23,133 nucleotides of DNA from Acinetobacter sp. (GTDB taxonomy: Bacteria; Pseudomonadota; Gammaproteobacteria; Pseudomonadales; Moraxellaceae), in contig JAUNHS010000001.1 of the NCBI GenBank assembly GCA_030523805.1, forward strand, positions 19,921-43,053, read 5' to 3'. Below the pieces are notes generated by a model. It ran no database searches. It saw only the letters and a list, made by a program, of their open reading frames with translations, and had not been told where the DNA came from. Position 1 is the stretch's first letter, and each line of letters starts with the position of its first letter. Below are positions 6,802 to 16,984 of the stretch, piece by piece. The position numbers and the translations under genes are program-made.

Positions 6802-8379
6802 TTAATGCTGATGACCATGTCCCATTTGACCACCCATTTCCGCACCGCCTGTTTGGGCTAAGTAATTCAAATAGTCATGCAATGGCGATACGATTTGCAC
6901 TTGTTGGATTAGGTTTAAAATTGGGTCTGGATACACACCCATCACTAATACCAAGAATGCAGCAATCAGTACCATCACACCACCTGCACGCTGACCCCAG
7001 TGTGCAATTGGTAAATGCTCGGCATGATCTTGTGGCTTTTTGTACAAGGTAATCATGACACGCAAGTAGTAGAATAAACCAATACCACTACCAATAATAA
7101 GCATCGCTGCTAAGAACCAGCTACCACCACTAATAATATCTTTCACAATTAAGAATTTCGCAATGAAACCTGCAGTTAATGGAATACCTGCCAATGAAAG
7201 CATCATTACCGTTAAAGTGGCTGTTAAAACTGGATATTGCCAGAAAATACCACGATAGCTGTCTAAACTATCAGCATCTTGCTCGCCTTTGTATGGGCTA
7301 GACATTAAAGTAACCACACCAAATGCACCAATCGTCGTTAATACATAAGTTAAAACGTACATAGTTACGCTAATCAAGCTGTCATGCAATAAACTAATTG
7401 GAGCAAGCAGCAAGTAACCAAAATGAGCGATTGATGAATAACCTAAAATACGTTTTAAGTTATTTTGACGCAATGCCAAAATATTACCCATGATGATTGA
7501 TGCCACAGCTAAAATGATTAACATCACTTGCATTGATGGCACTAAAATCACGCCAGAACTTAATAAGTAGCGAATAAAGAAACCAATGGTTGCCACTTTA
7601 GCAGCCGTTGCAAGGAATGTTGCAATCGGTGCTGGTGCACCTTGATACACGTCTGGTGTCCATTTATGGAATGGTGCCAGTGAAAGTTTAAAGGCAATGG
7701 CAAAAAGCATTAAACCTAAACCTAAAATCACAAATGGTTGCTTTAATAATTGCTGGAATAGCACAACAACGCTTGGTACATTGTCTGCCACTTGGTAGAA
7801 CGATAATGTACCTGTATAAGCATATAAATATGCCATACCCATCAATAACATCGCAGATGCTGTCGCAGAAAGCACTAAATATTTAATCCCTGCTTCTAGC
7901 GATTTTGCACGCTGATGTGTATAAGCCAACAAACCATACACAGGAATAGACATCAATTCCAAGCTAATAAAGAATGATGCATAATGCGTGCTTGCCACCA
8001 TCAACATTGCACCTGCAACTGAGAATAACATGAGAATATATAATTCTTCACGATGATCTTGGTAGCGTTCAATATACGCATGAGACAGCGTACAGCACGC
8101 CAATGCCGCAATGAGAATCATGAGCTGATAGAATAGCGTAAAGCTATCTACCATAAACATACCCATCACTGGACCTAATGTAGGCTGATGCCCAACCCAA
8201 CCCAAAGCTGTCGCAATAATTTGCAATACTGCAGCGTTTAAGCCAAGTACAGCAACGGTTGCAATCATACTGTGATGACGTTTAATTGACGTTAAAATCA
8301 TCACAACAATTGCCGTGATTGCCACAATCATTACTGGGGCAAGTGGCAAAAATTCATTAAATGAAAGTGTGAAATTCAT
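6802..8379 (-). CDS. nuoN: NADH-quinone oxidoreductase subunit N
   Basis: The 525-aa protein is a multi-spanning antiporter-like subunit of the complex I membrane arm and the last gene of the operon. It is one of the three proton-pumping modules. Conserved features are Glu141 in SLELMSIPVYGL, Lys231 in AFKLSLAPFHKWTPDVYQGA and Lys261 in ATAAKVATIGFF. It is longer than E. coli NuoN (485 aa), partly because of an unusual C-terminal tail rich in Gly, Met and His (GGQMGHGHQH). The start is 2 nt after the nuoM stop, with a GGGG-type binding site inside the end of nuoM, so translation is probably coupled. The terminator follows 13 bp after the stop. Confidence 0.97.
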   Translation of the reverse strand: MNFTLSFNEFLPLAPVMIVAITAIVVMILTSIKRHHSMIATVAVLGLNAAVLQIIATALGWVGHQPTLGPVMGMFMVDSFTLFYQLMILIAALACCTLSHAYIERYQDHREELYILMLFSVAGAMLMVASTHYASFFISLELMSIPVYGLLAYTHQRAKSLEAGIKYLVLSATASAMLLMGMAYLYAYTGTLSFYQVADNVPSVVVLFQQLLKQPFVILGLGLMLFAIAFKLSLAPFHKWTPDVYQGAPAPIATFLATAAKVATIGFFIRYLLSSGVILVPSMQVMLIILAVASIIMGNILALRQNNLKRILGYSSIAHFGYLLLAPISLLHDSLISVTMYVLTYVLTTIGAFGVVTLMSSPYKGEQDADSLDSYRGIFWQYPVLTATLTVMMLSLAGIPLTAGFIAKFLIVKDIISGGSWFLAAMLIIGSGIGLFYYLRVMITLYKKPQDHAEHLPIAHWGQRAGGVMVLIAAFLVLVMGVYPDPILNLIQQVQIVSPLHDYLNYLAQTGGAEMGGQMGHGHQH

Positions 8380-8381
8380 GA

Positions 8382-9992
8382 TTATTGCATCCCCACTGTA
8401 GGTGCTACCGCTGGTACTTCAGCGGGTACTGGCATTGGCATTTGTAATGCTAAATTGTAGCTATTAACCAGCCATTGCATACTTGCTTGAGAAACGTCAA
8501 GGAAACTTTGTGGGTATAAACCTAACCACACCAAGCCAATCACACAAATCATTAAAATACCAATTTCACGGCAGCTTAAATCTTTCAATGGATTTTGGCG
8601 TTTTTCAGCTTGTTCCGCATTTGGTGTACCAAACATCGTGCGATGAATCATGATTAAGGTATAAAGCCCTGCAAATACTAAACTTACTGCCGCAATGATG
8701 GTATAAGTTGGATATTTTGCATACGAACCCATTAAAATCATAAACTCGCCCACGAAGTTACCCAAACCTGGGATACCCATTAACGCTGCTGAGAAGAAGA
8801 TGATAAAGAATGGGAAGTAACGGAATTGTCCCCAAACACCGCCCATCAAGGTCATATCACGTGTACCCAAGCGTTCATACAACTGACCACACATGATGAA
8901 TAATGCTGCAGATGCTAAACCATGTGCCAACATCATAATCATCAAGCCTTGATAAGTTAAGATGTTACCTGCGTAAATCGCCAATAACACAAAGCCCATG
9001 TGCGAGATTGATGTATAAGCTAATAAACGTTTAATATCAGTTTGGTTATAGGCACACCATGCACCGTAGAATACACCGATTAAACCTAATACGATGGCAA
9101 TATCAGCGAATTGTGCAGATGCTACTGGGAAGAATGGAATCACGAAACGCAATAAACCATAGGCAGCCGTTTTAATCAAAATACCTGCCAAGTCCACCGA
9201 ACCTGCTGTTGGTGCTTGAGCGTGTGCATCTGGCAACCAACCGTGCAATGGGAATACAGGAAGTTTTACCGCAAAACCGATGAACAAGAACACCATAAAC
9301 ACATAAGCTACAGTTGGTAATTCACGGTCTAACGTATTTGCTACCAATAATAAATGGTTGTAATTAAAGCTGGTAATGCCTGTCATCATGTAGCCATAAA
9401 TCACAAGACCTAAAATGGCAAGTAACATGATGAGACCCGCAACTTGGGTATAGATAAAGAATTTCGTTGCCGCTGTAGTGCGTGATAAACCTGTTGCACC
9501 TTTATGACCCCATAATGCAATAAGGAAATAAATTGGTACAAGCATCATCTCCCAGAAGAAGAAGAAGACAAATAAATCAATGGCTAAAAATACGCCAATA
9601 ACTGCACCTAAGCTCCACAATAAATTTAAGTGGAAGAAGCCGACACGGCGTGTAATTTCACCCCATGAACAGCCTACAGCTAAAATACCTAACAATGCCG
9701 TCAAGCCGACCATTAATAATGATAAACCATCGGTTGCCAAGTGGAAATGAATACCTAAACTGCTAATCCAAGCAACATTGAACTCAGCAGCCCATGTTGG
9801 TACAGGGGTTTGTGCTTCGTATTGATACACGCCTGAAGTATATAATGAGATGCTTAATCCCAAAGTAACAAGCATACCCAGCAACGCAACCCAGCGTGGC
9901 AAAGTATCGCTGACTTTTTCTAAAAGCCAGCATAAGAAACCTGCAATGAACGGAATAAAGATCAGTGCGGGTAAAAGTAGATTATTTTCCAT
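8382..9992 (-). CDS. nuoM: NADH-quinone oxidoreductase subunit M
   Basis: This is the 536-aa middle proton-pumping subunit of complex I, an antiporter-like membrane protein. Visible family residues are Glu148 (FFFFWEMMLVPIYF), Lys243 (AVKLPVFPLHGWLPDAHAQA) and Lys274 (GILIKTAAYGLLRF), which match the E. coli charged residues in order. A longer frame starts at 10007 (MWGIK...), but that start lies inside nuoL. The ATG at 9992 is one base after the nuoL stop, has GGGG 7 nt upstream, and gives MENNLLLPAL, nearer to family N-termini. The C-terminus ends in a Pro/Met/Val-rich tail (LQMPMPVPAEVPAVAPTVG), probably a flexible extension. Confidence 0.97.
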   Translation of the reverse strand: MENNLLLPALIFIPFIAGFLCWLLEKVSDTLPRWVALLGMLVTLGLSISLYTSGVYQYEAQTPVPTWAAEFNVAWISSLGIHFHLATDGLSLLMVGLTALLGILAVGCSWGEITRRVGFFHLNLLWSLGAVIGVFLAIDLFVFFFFWEMMLVPIYFLIALWGHKGATGLSRTTAATKFFIYTQVAGLIMLLAILGLVIYGYMMTGITSFNYNHLLLVANTLDRELPTVAYVFMVFLFIGFAVKLPVFPLHGWLPDAHAQAPTAGSVDLAGILIKTAAYGLLRFVIPFFPVASAQFADIAIVLGLIGVFYGAWCAYNQTDIKRLLAYTSISHMGFVLLAIYAGNILTYQGLMIMMLAHGLASAALFIMCGQLYERLGTRDMTLMGGVWGQFRYFPFFIIFFSAALMGIPGLGNFVGEFMILMGSYAKYPTYTIIAAVSLVFAGLYTLIMIHRTMFGTPNAEQAEKRQNPLKDLSCREIGILMICVIGLVWLGLYPQSFLDVSQASMQWLVNSYNLALQMPMPVPAEVPAVAPTVGMQ

Positions 9993-9993
9993 C

Positions 9994-11892
9994 TTAATGC
10001 CCCACAACTTGAATAAGAATTAACACAACAACCAAAACAATCGTACCCACGACCATGCTTGTTGCATAGTTACGCAATGAGCCTGTTTGTCTTGCACTTG
10101 CCATGCAGTTTGCACCTTTAACAACAGCAGGTAATACTAACCATACTTTATCTACAGGATCTTTACCTAAAATTTTGGCAAATAAATTGTACGGTTTAAC
10201 AAACACGATGTCATATAACGCATCAAAACCGAACGCATTACGCCAAATGTGAGCCACACCTGCACCAAAGCAAGTATTCGCAAAAGATTTAACTGCATTA
10301 TAAGCAAAGGCAAATAACACCACACCCACCACAAGACCTGCAAGAGCAATCGCAATCGCTTGATATTCTACGCTGTGTTGATGTTGAGCAATTTCGGCAC
10401 TGACTTCAAATACTGGGATTTTCGCTTGCGTTAAAATCGCTTGTACAGGAGCTTGTAACACTTTGGCTAAACCTGTTGAAAGCACCAATAATACCGCCAA
10501 TGGCAACCAGTAAGTAATGCCTTTAATTTCATGGTAAGGCGTTTTCTCTTCGCCAAAGAACACCACCCAAATCAAACGGAAAGTATAGATTGACGTTAAG
10601 AATGCACCTGCAACACCGACCCAGTACAATTGACCATAGGTTTCAATACCTGTGCTTGCACCGTGAGCCCACACTTGCCATAAAATCGCATCTTTAGAGA
10701 AGAAGCCGATGGTAATGAATGGAATCGCTGCCAATGCACCGCCACCAATCGCAAAGCACGCAAATAGGAATTTATTATGCTTAAATAAACCGCCCATTTT
10801 GAAAATATTTTGCTCATGATGGTACGCCATAATCACCGCACCAGATGACAAGAATAATAAGGCTTTAAAGAATGCGTGTGTCAGCATATGGAATAAACCT
10901 GCTTGGTAGGCTTCTGCCCCCACCGCCATAAACATATAGCCTAATTGGCTCATGGTTGAATACGCCAAAATACGTTTGATGTCGGTTTGTACCAATGCTG
11001 CAAAACCTGCAACCAATAAAGTGACTGCCCCTGTGATTGAAATGAATTGCAACACTTCAGGTGCCATTTCAAACACGCTAAATAAGCGACTGGTTAAATA
11101 CACGCCTGCTGTTACCATCGTTGCAGCGTGGATTAATGCAGATACAGGTGTCGGGCCTGCCATCGCATCGGCTAACCATGTTTGTAATGGAATTTGTGCA
11201 GATTTACCTGCCGCACCCAAGAACAACATTAATGCTGTCCAAATCGCCAATGACGAACTTTGTGTCATTACCGTTGCAGCGTTTTCTACGATGGTTTGAA
11301 TGTGCAATGTACCAAATTGTTGATACACCAAGAATAAACCAATCAATAAGAACACATCGCCCACACGGGTTACAGTAAAGGCTTTAATCGCTGCCCAGCC
11401 ATTGTTTGGATTGTTATAATAGAAACCAATCAATAAATACGAGCATAAGCCCACGCCTTCCCAACCTAGGAATAATAAAGCTAAATTGTCGCCCAAGACG
11501 AGCAATAACATACTCGCCACGAATAGGTTGAAATAAGAGAAAAAGCGTGCAAAACCAAATTCATCACCACGCATATACCACGATGCGAAAATGTGAATAA
11601 AGAAGCCAACCCCAGTAATCATGCCCAGCATGACTAAAGATAAGCCATCTAAATGCAAGCTAAATGCAGGAGCAAAACCGCCTACATTAAACCATGTCCA
11701 TAAATGTTGCACATAACTTGCTTGTCCGCTTTGGATAAAATCCACACCTGCGATTAAAGCAAATAATGCCGACAAACCGACCGAACCTACGCCAATCACG
11801 GCAGCTAGGCGTTCTGGTAATTTATCTCGTCCCGCTGCTAAGAGAATAAAACCAAGCAGTGGGAATAATACGGTTAAATATAAAGTATTCAT
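9994..11892 (-). CDS. nuoL: NADH-quinone oxidoreductase subunit L
   Basis: The 632-aa protein is the distal proton-pumping subunit of complex I; E. coli NuoL is 613 aa. The N-terminal antiporter core contains Glu145 ([17 protein letters not shown]), Lys230 and His255 ([31 protein letters not shown]). The C-terminal part after about residue 500 fits the long lateral helix and the final anchoring membrane helix ([19 protein letters not shown]). It starts in a 4-nt ATGA overlap with the end of nuoK, so the two are likely translationally coupled. No truncation or frame damage is seen. Confidence 0.98.
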   Translation of the reverse strand: MNTLYLTVLFPLLGFILLAAGRDKLPERLAAVIGVGSVGLSALFALIAGVDFIQSGQASYVQHLWTWFNVGGFAPAFSLHLDGLSLVMLGMITGVGFFIHIFASWYMRGDEFGFARFFSYFNLFVASMLLLVLGDNLALLFLGWEGVGLCSYLLIGFYYNNPNNGWAAIKAFTVTRVGDVFLLIGLFLVYQQFGTLHIQTIVENAATVMTQSSSLAIWTALMLFLGAAGKSAQIPLQTWLADAMAGPTPVSALIHAATMVTAGVYLTSRLFSVFEMAPEVLQFISITGAVTLLVAGFAALVQTDIKRILAYSTMSQLGYMFMAVGAEAYQAGLFHMLTHAFFKALLFLSSGAVIMAYHHEQNIFKMGGLFKHNKFLFACFAIGGGALAAIPFITIGFFSKDAILWQVWAHGASTGIETYGQLYWVGVAGAFLTSIYTFRLIWVVFFGEEKTPYHEIKGITYWLPLAVLLVLSTGLAKVLQAPVQAILTQAKIPVFEVSAEIAQHQHSVEYQAIAIALAGLVVGVVLFAFAYNAVKSFANTCFGAGVAHIWRNAFGFDALYDIVFVKPYNLFAKILGKDPVDKVWLVLPAVVKGANCMASARQTGSLRNYATSMVVGTIVLVVVLILIQVVGH

Positions 11893-12197
11893 CCACGCAT
11901 CTCACTTGCAGCATCAACATCCAAATGATGGAAACGATGATAGAATTGAAGAACAATCGCCAAACCAATACAGGCTTCAGCTGCGGCTAGGGTCAAAATC
12001 AAAATGAACATAATTTGTCCATCAGGCTGAGCCCACACGCTACCTGCCAATACAAAAGCTAAAGCTGCTGCATTCATCATCACTTCAAGGCTCATTAATA
12101 TAAATAAAATGTTACGACGAACCATGACACCATACAAACCTAATGAGAACAGAATTGTTGCTAAAATTAATCCATGTTCCAATGGAATTGCACCCAT
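11889..12197 (-). CDS. nuoK: NADH-quinone oxidoreductase subunit K
   Basis: This 102-aa protein has three membrane helices and belongs to the complex I proton path (MrpC-like). The two key membrane glutamates are Glu38 in [16 protein letters not shown] and Glu74 in [12 protein letters not shown]; both are two positions later than in E. coli because of a slightly longer N-terminus ([10 protein letters not shown]). A GGAGG lies 7 nt before the start, inside the end of nuoJ. The start overlaps the nuoJ stop as TAATG, and the end overlaps nuoL by 4 nt. Confidence 0.97.
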   Translation of the reverse strand: MGAIPLEHGLILATILFSLGLYGVMVRRNILFILMSLEVMMNAAALAFVLAGSVWAQPDGQIMFILILTLAAAEACIGLAIVLQFYHRFHHLDVDAASEMRG

Positions 12198-12715
12198 TAC
12201 TCTGCCTCCTCTTCGCTGCTTTCACGCTTACCTAAATGGAATGCTGCGACCAACGCTGCCAATAACAACATTGCAGCAACTTCCACGAGCAATAAGTAGT
12301 GCGTAAATAATACTTCACCCACTTGCTTTGGTCCTACGACAGCTTTGCCCATCATTGCACCTGCTGGTGTATGCTCTGGGGTTAATACCCAAATCAACAA
12401 TACAGCTAAAATAAAGCTCATTGCCGCTGGAAATGCCCATGCCGATGATGTTAGCCATTTACGCTCTTGTTCAATCGTGGCTTGACCTAAATTCAGCATC
12501 ATCACCACAAATACGAACAATACCATAATCGCACCAGCGTAAACGATAATTTCTAATGCACCTGCAAATGGTGCACCCACAATCATAAAAATCCCTGCCA
12601 CTGCTAATAATGACACAATCAAACTTAATAAAGCATGAACAGGATTACTATTGGTTACTACACGAATGGTAGAAATAATGGCAACCAATGCCATTAAATA
12701 AAATGGCCACATCAT
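12197..12715 (-). CDS. nuoJ: NADH-quinone oxidoreductase subunit J
   Basis: The 172-aa membrane subunit of complex I has about five hydrophobic helices. The most conserved segment, [20 protein letters not shown] at about 52-71, is the third helix that changes shape during the catalytic cycle and links the quinone site to the proton path. E. coli NuoJ is 184 aa. The C-terminus is charged ([11 protein letters not shown]). The start lies in a 4-nt ATGA overlap with nuoI, with GGAG 9 nt before it; a second Met follows directly. Confidence 0.96.
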   Translation of the reverse strand: MMWPFYLMALVAIISTIRVVTNSNPVHALLSLIVSLLAVAGIFMIVGAPFAGALEIIVYAGAIMVLFVFVVMMLNLGQATIEQERKWLTSSAWAFPAAMSFILAVLLIWVLTPEHTPAGAMMGKAVVGPKQVGEVLFTHYLLLVEVAAMLLLAALVAAFHLGKRESSEEEAE

Positions 12716-13254
12716 GGTAATAAACTCCGTACATCAATCGGTGCAGACTCACGTTGTGCTTGCCCTTTATCTTTACCTTGGATTGCCATACCTGTTACAC
12801 GGTAGAAGTTATAATCAGGATATTTACCTGGCCCAGAAATCAATAAGTTTTCTTTTTCATACACCAAATCTTGACGCACATATTCTGCCAACTCAAAATC
12901 AGGCGTTAATTGAATTGCTGTGGTCGGACAGGCTTCTTCGCACATACCGCAGAAAATACAACGTGAAAAGTTGATACGGAAAAATTCTGGATACCAACGA
13001 CCATCTTCACGTTCTGCTTTTTGCAATGAAATACAACCTACAGGACACGCCACGGCACACAAGTTACACGCTACGCAACGCTCTTCGCCATCAGGGTCTC
13101 GGGTCAGTACAATACGCCCACGGAAACGTGGTGCAACAATTTGCTCTGCTGGAACTTCTGGATACAAAATCGTATCACGCTTACGAAAGCCATGAGTAAA
13201 GACCATAAATAGCGATCGTACAATCGTGCCTACGCCAACTAAAATTTTATACAT
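12712..13254 (-). CDS. nuoI: NADH-quinone oxidoreductase subunit I, 2x[4Fe-4S] ferredoxin-like
   Basis: The 180-aa protein carries the two [4Fe-4S] clusters (N6a and N6b) that pass electrons from NuoG toward NuoB. Both motifs are complete: [12 protein letters not shown] (Cys60, 63, 66, 70) and [12 protein letters not shown] (Cys99, 102, 105, 109). The length equals that of E. coli NuoI. The N-terminal amphipathic part (residues 1-20) fits contact with the membrane arm. AAGGAG lies 6 nt before the ATG, in the 14-bp gap after nuoH. Confidence 0.98.
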   Translation of the reverse strand: MYKILVGVGTIVRSLFMVFTHGFRKRDTILYPEVPAEQIVAPRFRGRIVLTRDPDGEERCVACNLCAVACPVGCISLQKAEREDGRWYPEFFRINFSRCIFCGMCEEACPTTAIQLTPDFELAEYVRQDLVYEKENLLISGPGKYPDYNFYRVTGMAIQGKDKGQAQRESAPIDVRSLLP

Positions 13255-13268
13255 GCTTTACTCCTTGC

Positions 13269-14273
13269 TTACCACAAAATAACCGCACCTGTAACCAATA
13301 GGTTTACAAGCGACAATGGCAAACATACTTTCCAACCAAAATTCATCACTTGGTCATAACGTGGACGCATTAATGAACCACGAGCCAATACAAACATCAT
13401 AATAAAGAATGCTGTTTTAATCGCAAACCAAAATACTGGTGGAATAAATGGAATTTCTAAGTTAAATGGTGCTAACCAACCACCAAAGAATAAAGTAACA
13501 ATTAAAGCTGAGATTAAAACCACGTTGGCATATTCTGCAACGAAGAACATCCCCCACTTCATACCACCATATTCTACATGATAACCTTCGGCAAGCTCTT
13601 GCTCGGCTTCAGGTTGGTCAAATGGATGACGGTGCGTTACCGCTACACCAGCAACCACGAAAATCATAAAGCCTAAAAATTGTGGCACGATAAACCAAAC
13701 ATCACGCTGTGCTTCTACAATATCACGCAAGTTAAATGAGCCTGCGATTGCAACCACACCCATCAATGAAATGCCTAAGAATACTTCATAAGAAATGGTT
13801 TGTGCTGCCGAACGTAAACCACCTAACAATGAGTATTTGTTATTTGATGACCAACCACCGAATAACACAGCATATACTGCAATCCCAGCCATTGCCATAA
13901 AGAACAATAGACCAATACTCATATCAGCTACGCCCAATGATGGACTCACTGGGATTACCATAAATGATAAAATTGCTGTCGCCAATGCCACGGCTGGAGC
14001 CATACGGAAAGTCAATTTATCAGCAAAGTTTGGTGTCCAATCTTCTTTGAACATGATTTTCAGCATATCGGCAACAATTTGGAAAATACCAAAAGGACCT
14101 ACACGGTTTGGACCATAACGGTCTTGCCACCATGCCAATAAACGACGCTCAACAAATGCCATGAATGCAGCAATCAGCACCACCACCAATAAAATGGCAA
14201 TCGCTTGTACTACTAAAAATAAGGTTTCCCAACCTGCTGCCCATTCAGGTAGAACTCGTAAAGTTTCTTTCAT
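13269..14273 (-). CDS. nuoH: NADH-quinone oxidoreductase subunit H
   Basis: This 334-aa membrane subunit (E. coli 325 aa) forms the quinone-entry chamber at the junction of the two arms. It shows the family loops [14 protein letters not shown] (about 53-66) and [20 protein letters not shown], the acidic loop linked to quinone binding and proton coupling, and about eight hydrophobic helices. The start is 3 nt after the nuoG stop. Its AGGAG lies within the last codons of nuoG, so coupling is likely. Nothing unusual is seen. Confidence 0.98.
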   Translation of the reverse strand: MKETLRVLPEWAAGWETLFLVVQAIAILLVVVLIAAFMAFVERRLLAWWQDRYGPNRVGPFGIFQIVADMLKIMFKEDWTPNFADKLTFRMAPAVALATAILSFMVIPVSPSLGVADMSIGLLFFMAMAGIAVYAVLFGGWSSNNKYSLLGGLRSAAQTISYEVFLGISLMGVVAIAGSFNLRDIVEAQRDVWFIVPQFLGFMIFVVAGVAVTHRHPFDQPEAEQELAEGYHVEYGGMKWGMFFVAEYANVVLISALIVTLFFGGWLAPFNLEIPFIPPVFWFAIKTAFFIMMFVLARGSLMRPRYDQVMNFGWKVCLPLSLVNLLVTGAVILW

Positions 14274-14276
14274 CGC

Positions 14277-16973
14277 TTACACTCCTACCTTACTTACAGA
14301 AACAGGCTCAGCCAACGATACGGTTGGAGCTAAACCAATTGGATAACCAATATAACCCGTTGGCAAATATGCAATCACTTGAACTGGTAAACTGACTTGT
14401 GTATCACCAATAGCAATGCTTAATGTTTGACCATCAACAATATTCAAACGCTGTGCATCTTGCTCGCCCAAAGTAAAGGCTGGCTCTGGAATGCGTGATT
14501 GCATTGCAGGTGTTTTCACCGTAAATTCGCCTGAAGCAAAAATATGGTGCATTGGCACTAAACGGAAGCTATCAGGATTGCTCAATAATGGACTTGGAGC
14601 AACATAACTGCGTGCAGGACGTTTCGCTAAACGGTCAAATAAACGCACGCCACTATCGCCACCTTTTAAGTGTCCACCCACTTCATCTTGATATTTATTC
14701 CACGCTTGTGGCGAGTTCCACCCTGCCGACCAAGCAAATGGCACTAAAGATGAAGGTGTTTGATTACCCACATAACCTTCCATTGAGAAAGTCAATGCAG
14801 AGTTATTATTGCTCGGCTGTTTTGGCTCATGGATAGACAATGGTGCACGAATAGACGTACGCCCTGAATAACGACGTGGTTCTCGTGCAATTTTTAAGCC
14901 ATGTACACGATAACCTGCATCAGGTGCAACATCTTCAATCGCTGCCAATACTGGCACTTGACGTACAATCGATTCAATCACATCATCAAGTACTGTCCAG
15001 CTAATTGCTTTGCCGTGAATACCAGTTTCTACAGCGTGCAACCAACGCCATGATTCTTTAATAGCATATTCTGGCTTATAGTAGCTTGGGTCATACACTT
15101 GATAGAAACGTTGAGCTCGCCCTTCTTGGCTCACCACTGTACCATCGCCTTCTGCAAAACTTGCTGCAGATAATACAACATCAGCTTGTTCTACAGTTGC
15201 TGTTGCACTGTGATCTACTGCGACGATAAGTTGTGCTTTATTGAATGCGGCTTGCACTTGTGCAGTCGGTAAACGGCGGAATAAATCATTTTCCACCACC
15301 ACAACAGCATCATAATCTTGTGCAAAGGCTTGCTCTAGGCTTAAACCACCCAACAATGCCACGCCCATAGAATTGACTTCTGGCACGGTTAAAGTTAAGC
15401 CTGCATTTTGACCTAAACTTTGAGCCACTTCAGCAGCAGCTTCCATAATGGCAGCATCTTGCAAGCTCGTACCTGAAATAATCAACGGCTTTTTCGCTGC
15501 TTTTAATGTATCAGCAACGGTTTGAGCAAATTGCTTCGCATCATCATCTAAGCCTGCCAATACTTCGCCTTTCACAGCTTGAGCCACGGCAAAACCTAAA
15601 CGTGCAATATCATTTGGCGATGCCACCACTTCAGCTTCTGCCACGTCCGATAAACGTGTTTGCGTTGTCGCTAAAATATAAATTGGCGATTTCGCTTCTT
15701 GAGCAATACGTTGTAATGGTTCAGCCAACCAACTATCGGTGCGACGTGCAGCTGCCATTTCTTTGGCTTTATTTTTCGCTGCTTGACGTACAGACAATGC
15801 CATGCGTGGTGCTGTTTGCGTTAAATCTTCGCCTAAAATCAACACGGCATCATAGCTTTCAATTTCACGCATATTTGGGTTGTAAATGCCTTCACTTTGC
15901 ATGATTGAAATGGCTAATTCCACCAATGATTGCTCTTTGGCACTCATACCTGTAGAAAATGCGTCTGCACCCACCAATTCACGCAAAGCAAAGTTAGACT
16001 CTAAACTTGCTCGTGGCGAGCCGATACCCAACACTTTTTTGCCTTGTAATTGAGCAATGGTAAAATCAAGAGCTTGATCAACCGATACTGTTTCAGCAGT
16101 TTGAGCTGTACGCAGCTGTGGCTGGCGTGGACGGTCAGCATTATTGACATAACCTGTACCAAAACGACCTTTATCGCAAAGGAAATATTGGTTTACCGAA
16201 CCATTAAAACGGTTTTCCACACGACGCAATTCGCCATAACGTTCCCCTGGAGAAATATTACAGCCTGATGAACAGCCTTGGCACACGCTTGGTGCGTATT
16301 GCATATCCCATTTACGGTTATAACGTTCAGAATGCGTTTTATCGGTGAATACACCTGTTGGACAAATTTCAGTCAAGTTACCTGAAAATTCGCTTTCCAA
16401 TGTGCCTGATTCTGGACGACCAAAATACACACGAGATGCGTTAGCATACACGCCAAAATCTGTACCACCCGCATAATCACGGTAATAACGCACACAACGA
16501 TAACACGCAATACAACGGTTCATTTCATGTGCAATAAACGAACCTAACTCTTGGTTATGGTGCGTACGCTTGGTAAAGCGATAACGACGACGGTCATGAC
16601 CTGTCATTACCGTCATATCTTGTAAATGACAGTGTCCACCTTCTTCACACACTGGACAGTCGTGTGGGTGGTTGGTCATTAAAAATTCAACCACAGACTC
16701 ACGGAAATCCACCGCTTCTTGGTCTTCTACTGAAATATAAACATCGCCATTTGGGGCTGATGCAGGTGTCATACACGACATCACCAAACGACCACGGGTG
16801 TCATTTTCATCGGTATATTGTTTAACCGCACACTGACGGCAAGAACCAACCGAACCTAATGATGGGTGCCAGCAAAAATACGGAATATCAATACCTAAAG
16901 ATAAACACGCTTGTAATAAATTTTCCGAGCCGTTTACTTCGTATTGTTTTCCATCGACATGAATAGTAGCCAT
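14277..16973 (-). CDS. nuoG: NADH-quinone oxidoreductase subunit G, iron-sulfur protein
   Basis: The 898-aa protein (E. coli 908 aa) is the large iron-sulfur subunit of the NADH-oxidising arm. The [2Fe-2S] ligands are Cys34, 45, 48 and 67. The His-ligated [4Fe-4S] site is His102, Cys106, 109 and 115 (HPHDCPVCEEGGHC). The next cluster uses Cys154, 157, 160 and 204. The extra N7 site is also complete (Cys231, 234, 238 and 266), as in E. coli. A molybdopterin-oxidoreductase-like domain follows from about 220 but is not expected to hold the cofactor. AAGGA lies 8 nt before the ATG. The central part (about 270-650) is rich in Ala and Gln and is the less conserved part of the family. Confidence 0.98.
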   Translation of the reverse strand: MATIHVDGKQYEVNGSENLLQACLSLGIDIPYFCWHPSLGSVGSCRQCAVKQYTDENDTRGRLVMSCMTPASAPNGDVYISVEDQEAVDFRESVVEFLMTNHPHDCPVCEEGGHCHLQDMTVMTGHDRRRYRFTKRTHHNQELGSFIAHEMNRCIACYRCVRYYRDYAGGTDFGVYANASRVYFGRPESGTLESEFSGNLTEICPTGVFTDKTHSERYNRKWDMQYAPSVCQGCSSGCNISPGERYGELRRVENRFNGSVNQYFLCDKGRFGTGYVNNADRPRQPQLRTAQTAETVSVDQALDFTIAQLQGKKVLGIGSPRASLESNFALRELVGADAFSTGMSAKEQSLVELAISIMQSEGIYNPNMREIESYDAVLILGEDLTQTAPRMALSVRQAAKNKAKEMAAARRTDSWLAEPLQRIAQEAKSPIYILATTQTRLSDVAEAEVVASPNDIARLGFAVAQAVKGEVLAGLDDDAKQFAQTVADTLKAAKKPLIISGTSLQDAAIMEAAAEVAQSLGQNAGLTLTVPEVNSMGVALLGGLSLEQAFAQDYDAVVVVENDLFRRLPTAQVQAAFNKAQLIVAVDHSATATVEQADVVLSAASFAEGDGTVVSQEGRAQRFYQVYDPSYYKPEYAIKESWRWLHAVETGIHGKAISWTVLDDVIESIVRQVPVLAAIEDVAPDAGYRVHGLKIAREPRRYSGRTSIRAPLSIHEPKQPSNNNSALTFSMEGYVGNQTPSSLVPFAWSAGWNSPQAWNKYQDEVGGHLKGGDSGVRLFDRLAKRPARSYVAPSPLLSNPDSFRLVPMHHIFASGEFTVKTPAMQSRIPEPAFTLGEQDAQRLNIVDGQTLSIAIGDTQVSLPVQVIAYLPTGYIGYPIGLAPTVSLAEPVSVSKVGV

Positions 16974-16984
16974 CGACGAATTCC

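Noticed and set aside
6717..7052. 111-codon plus-strand frame across the nuo terminator and the end of nuoN
   Set aside because: It crosses a strong terminator hairpin and overlaps nuoN, with no ribosome binding site.
10952..11299. 115-codon open frame on the plus strand opposite nuoL
   Set aside because: It lies wholly inside the strongly conserved nuoL gene, has no ribosome binding site and shows no family-like sequence; it is a shadow frame.
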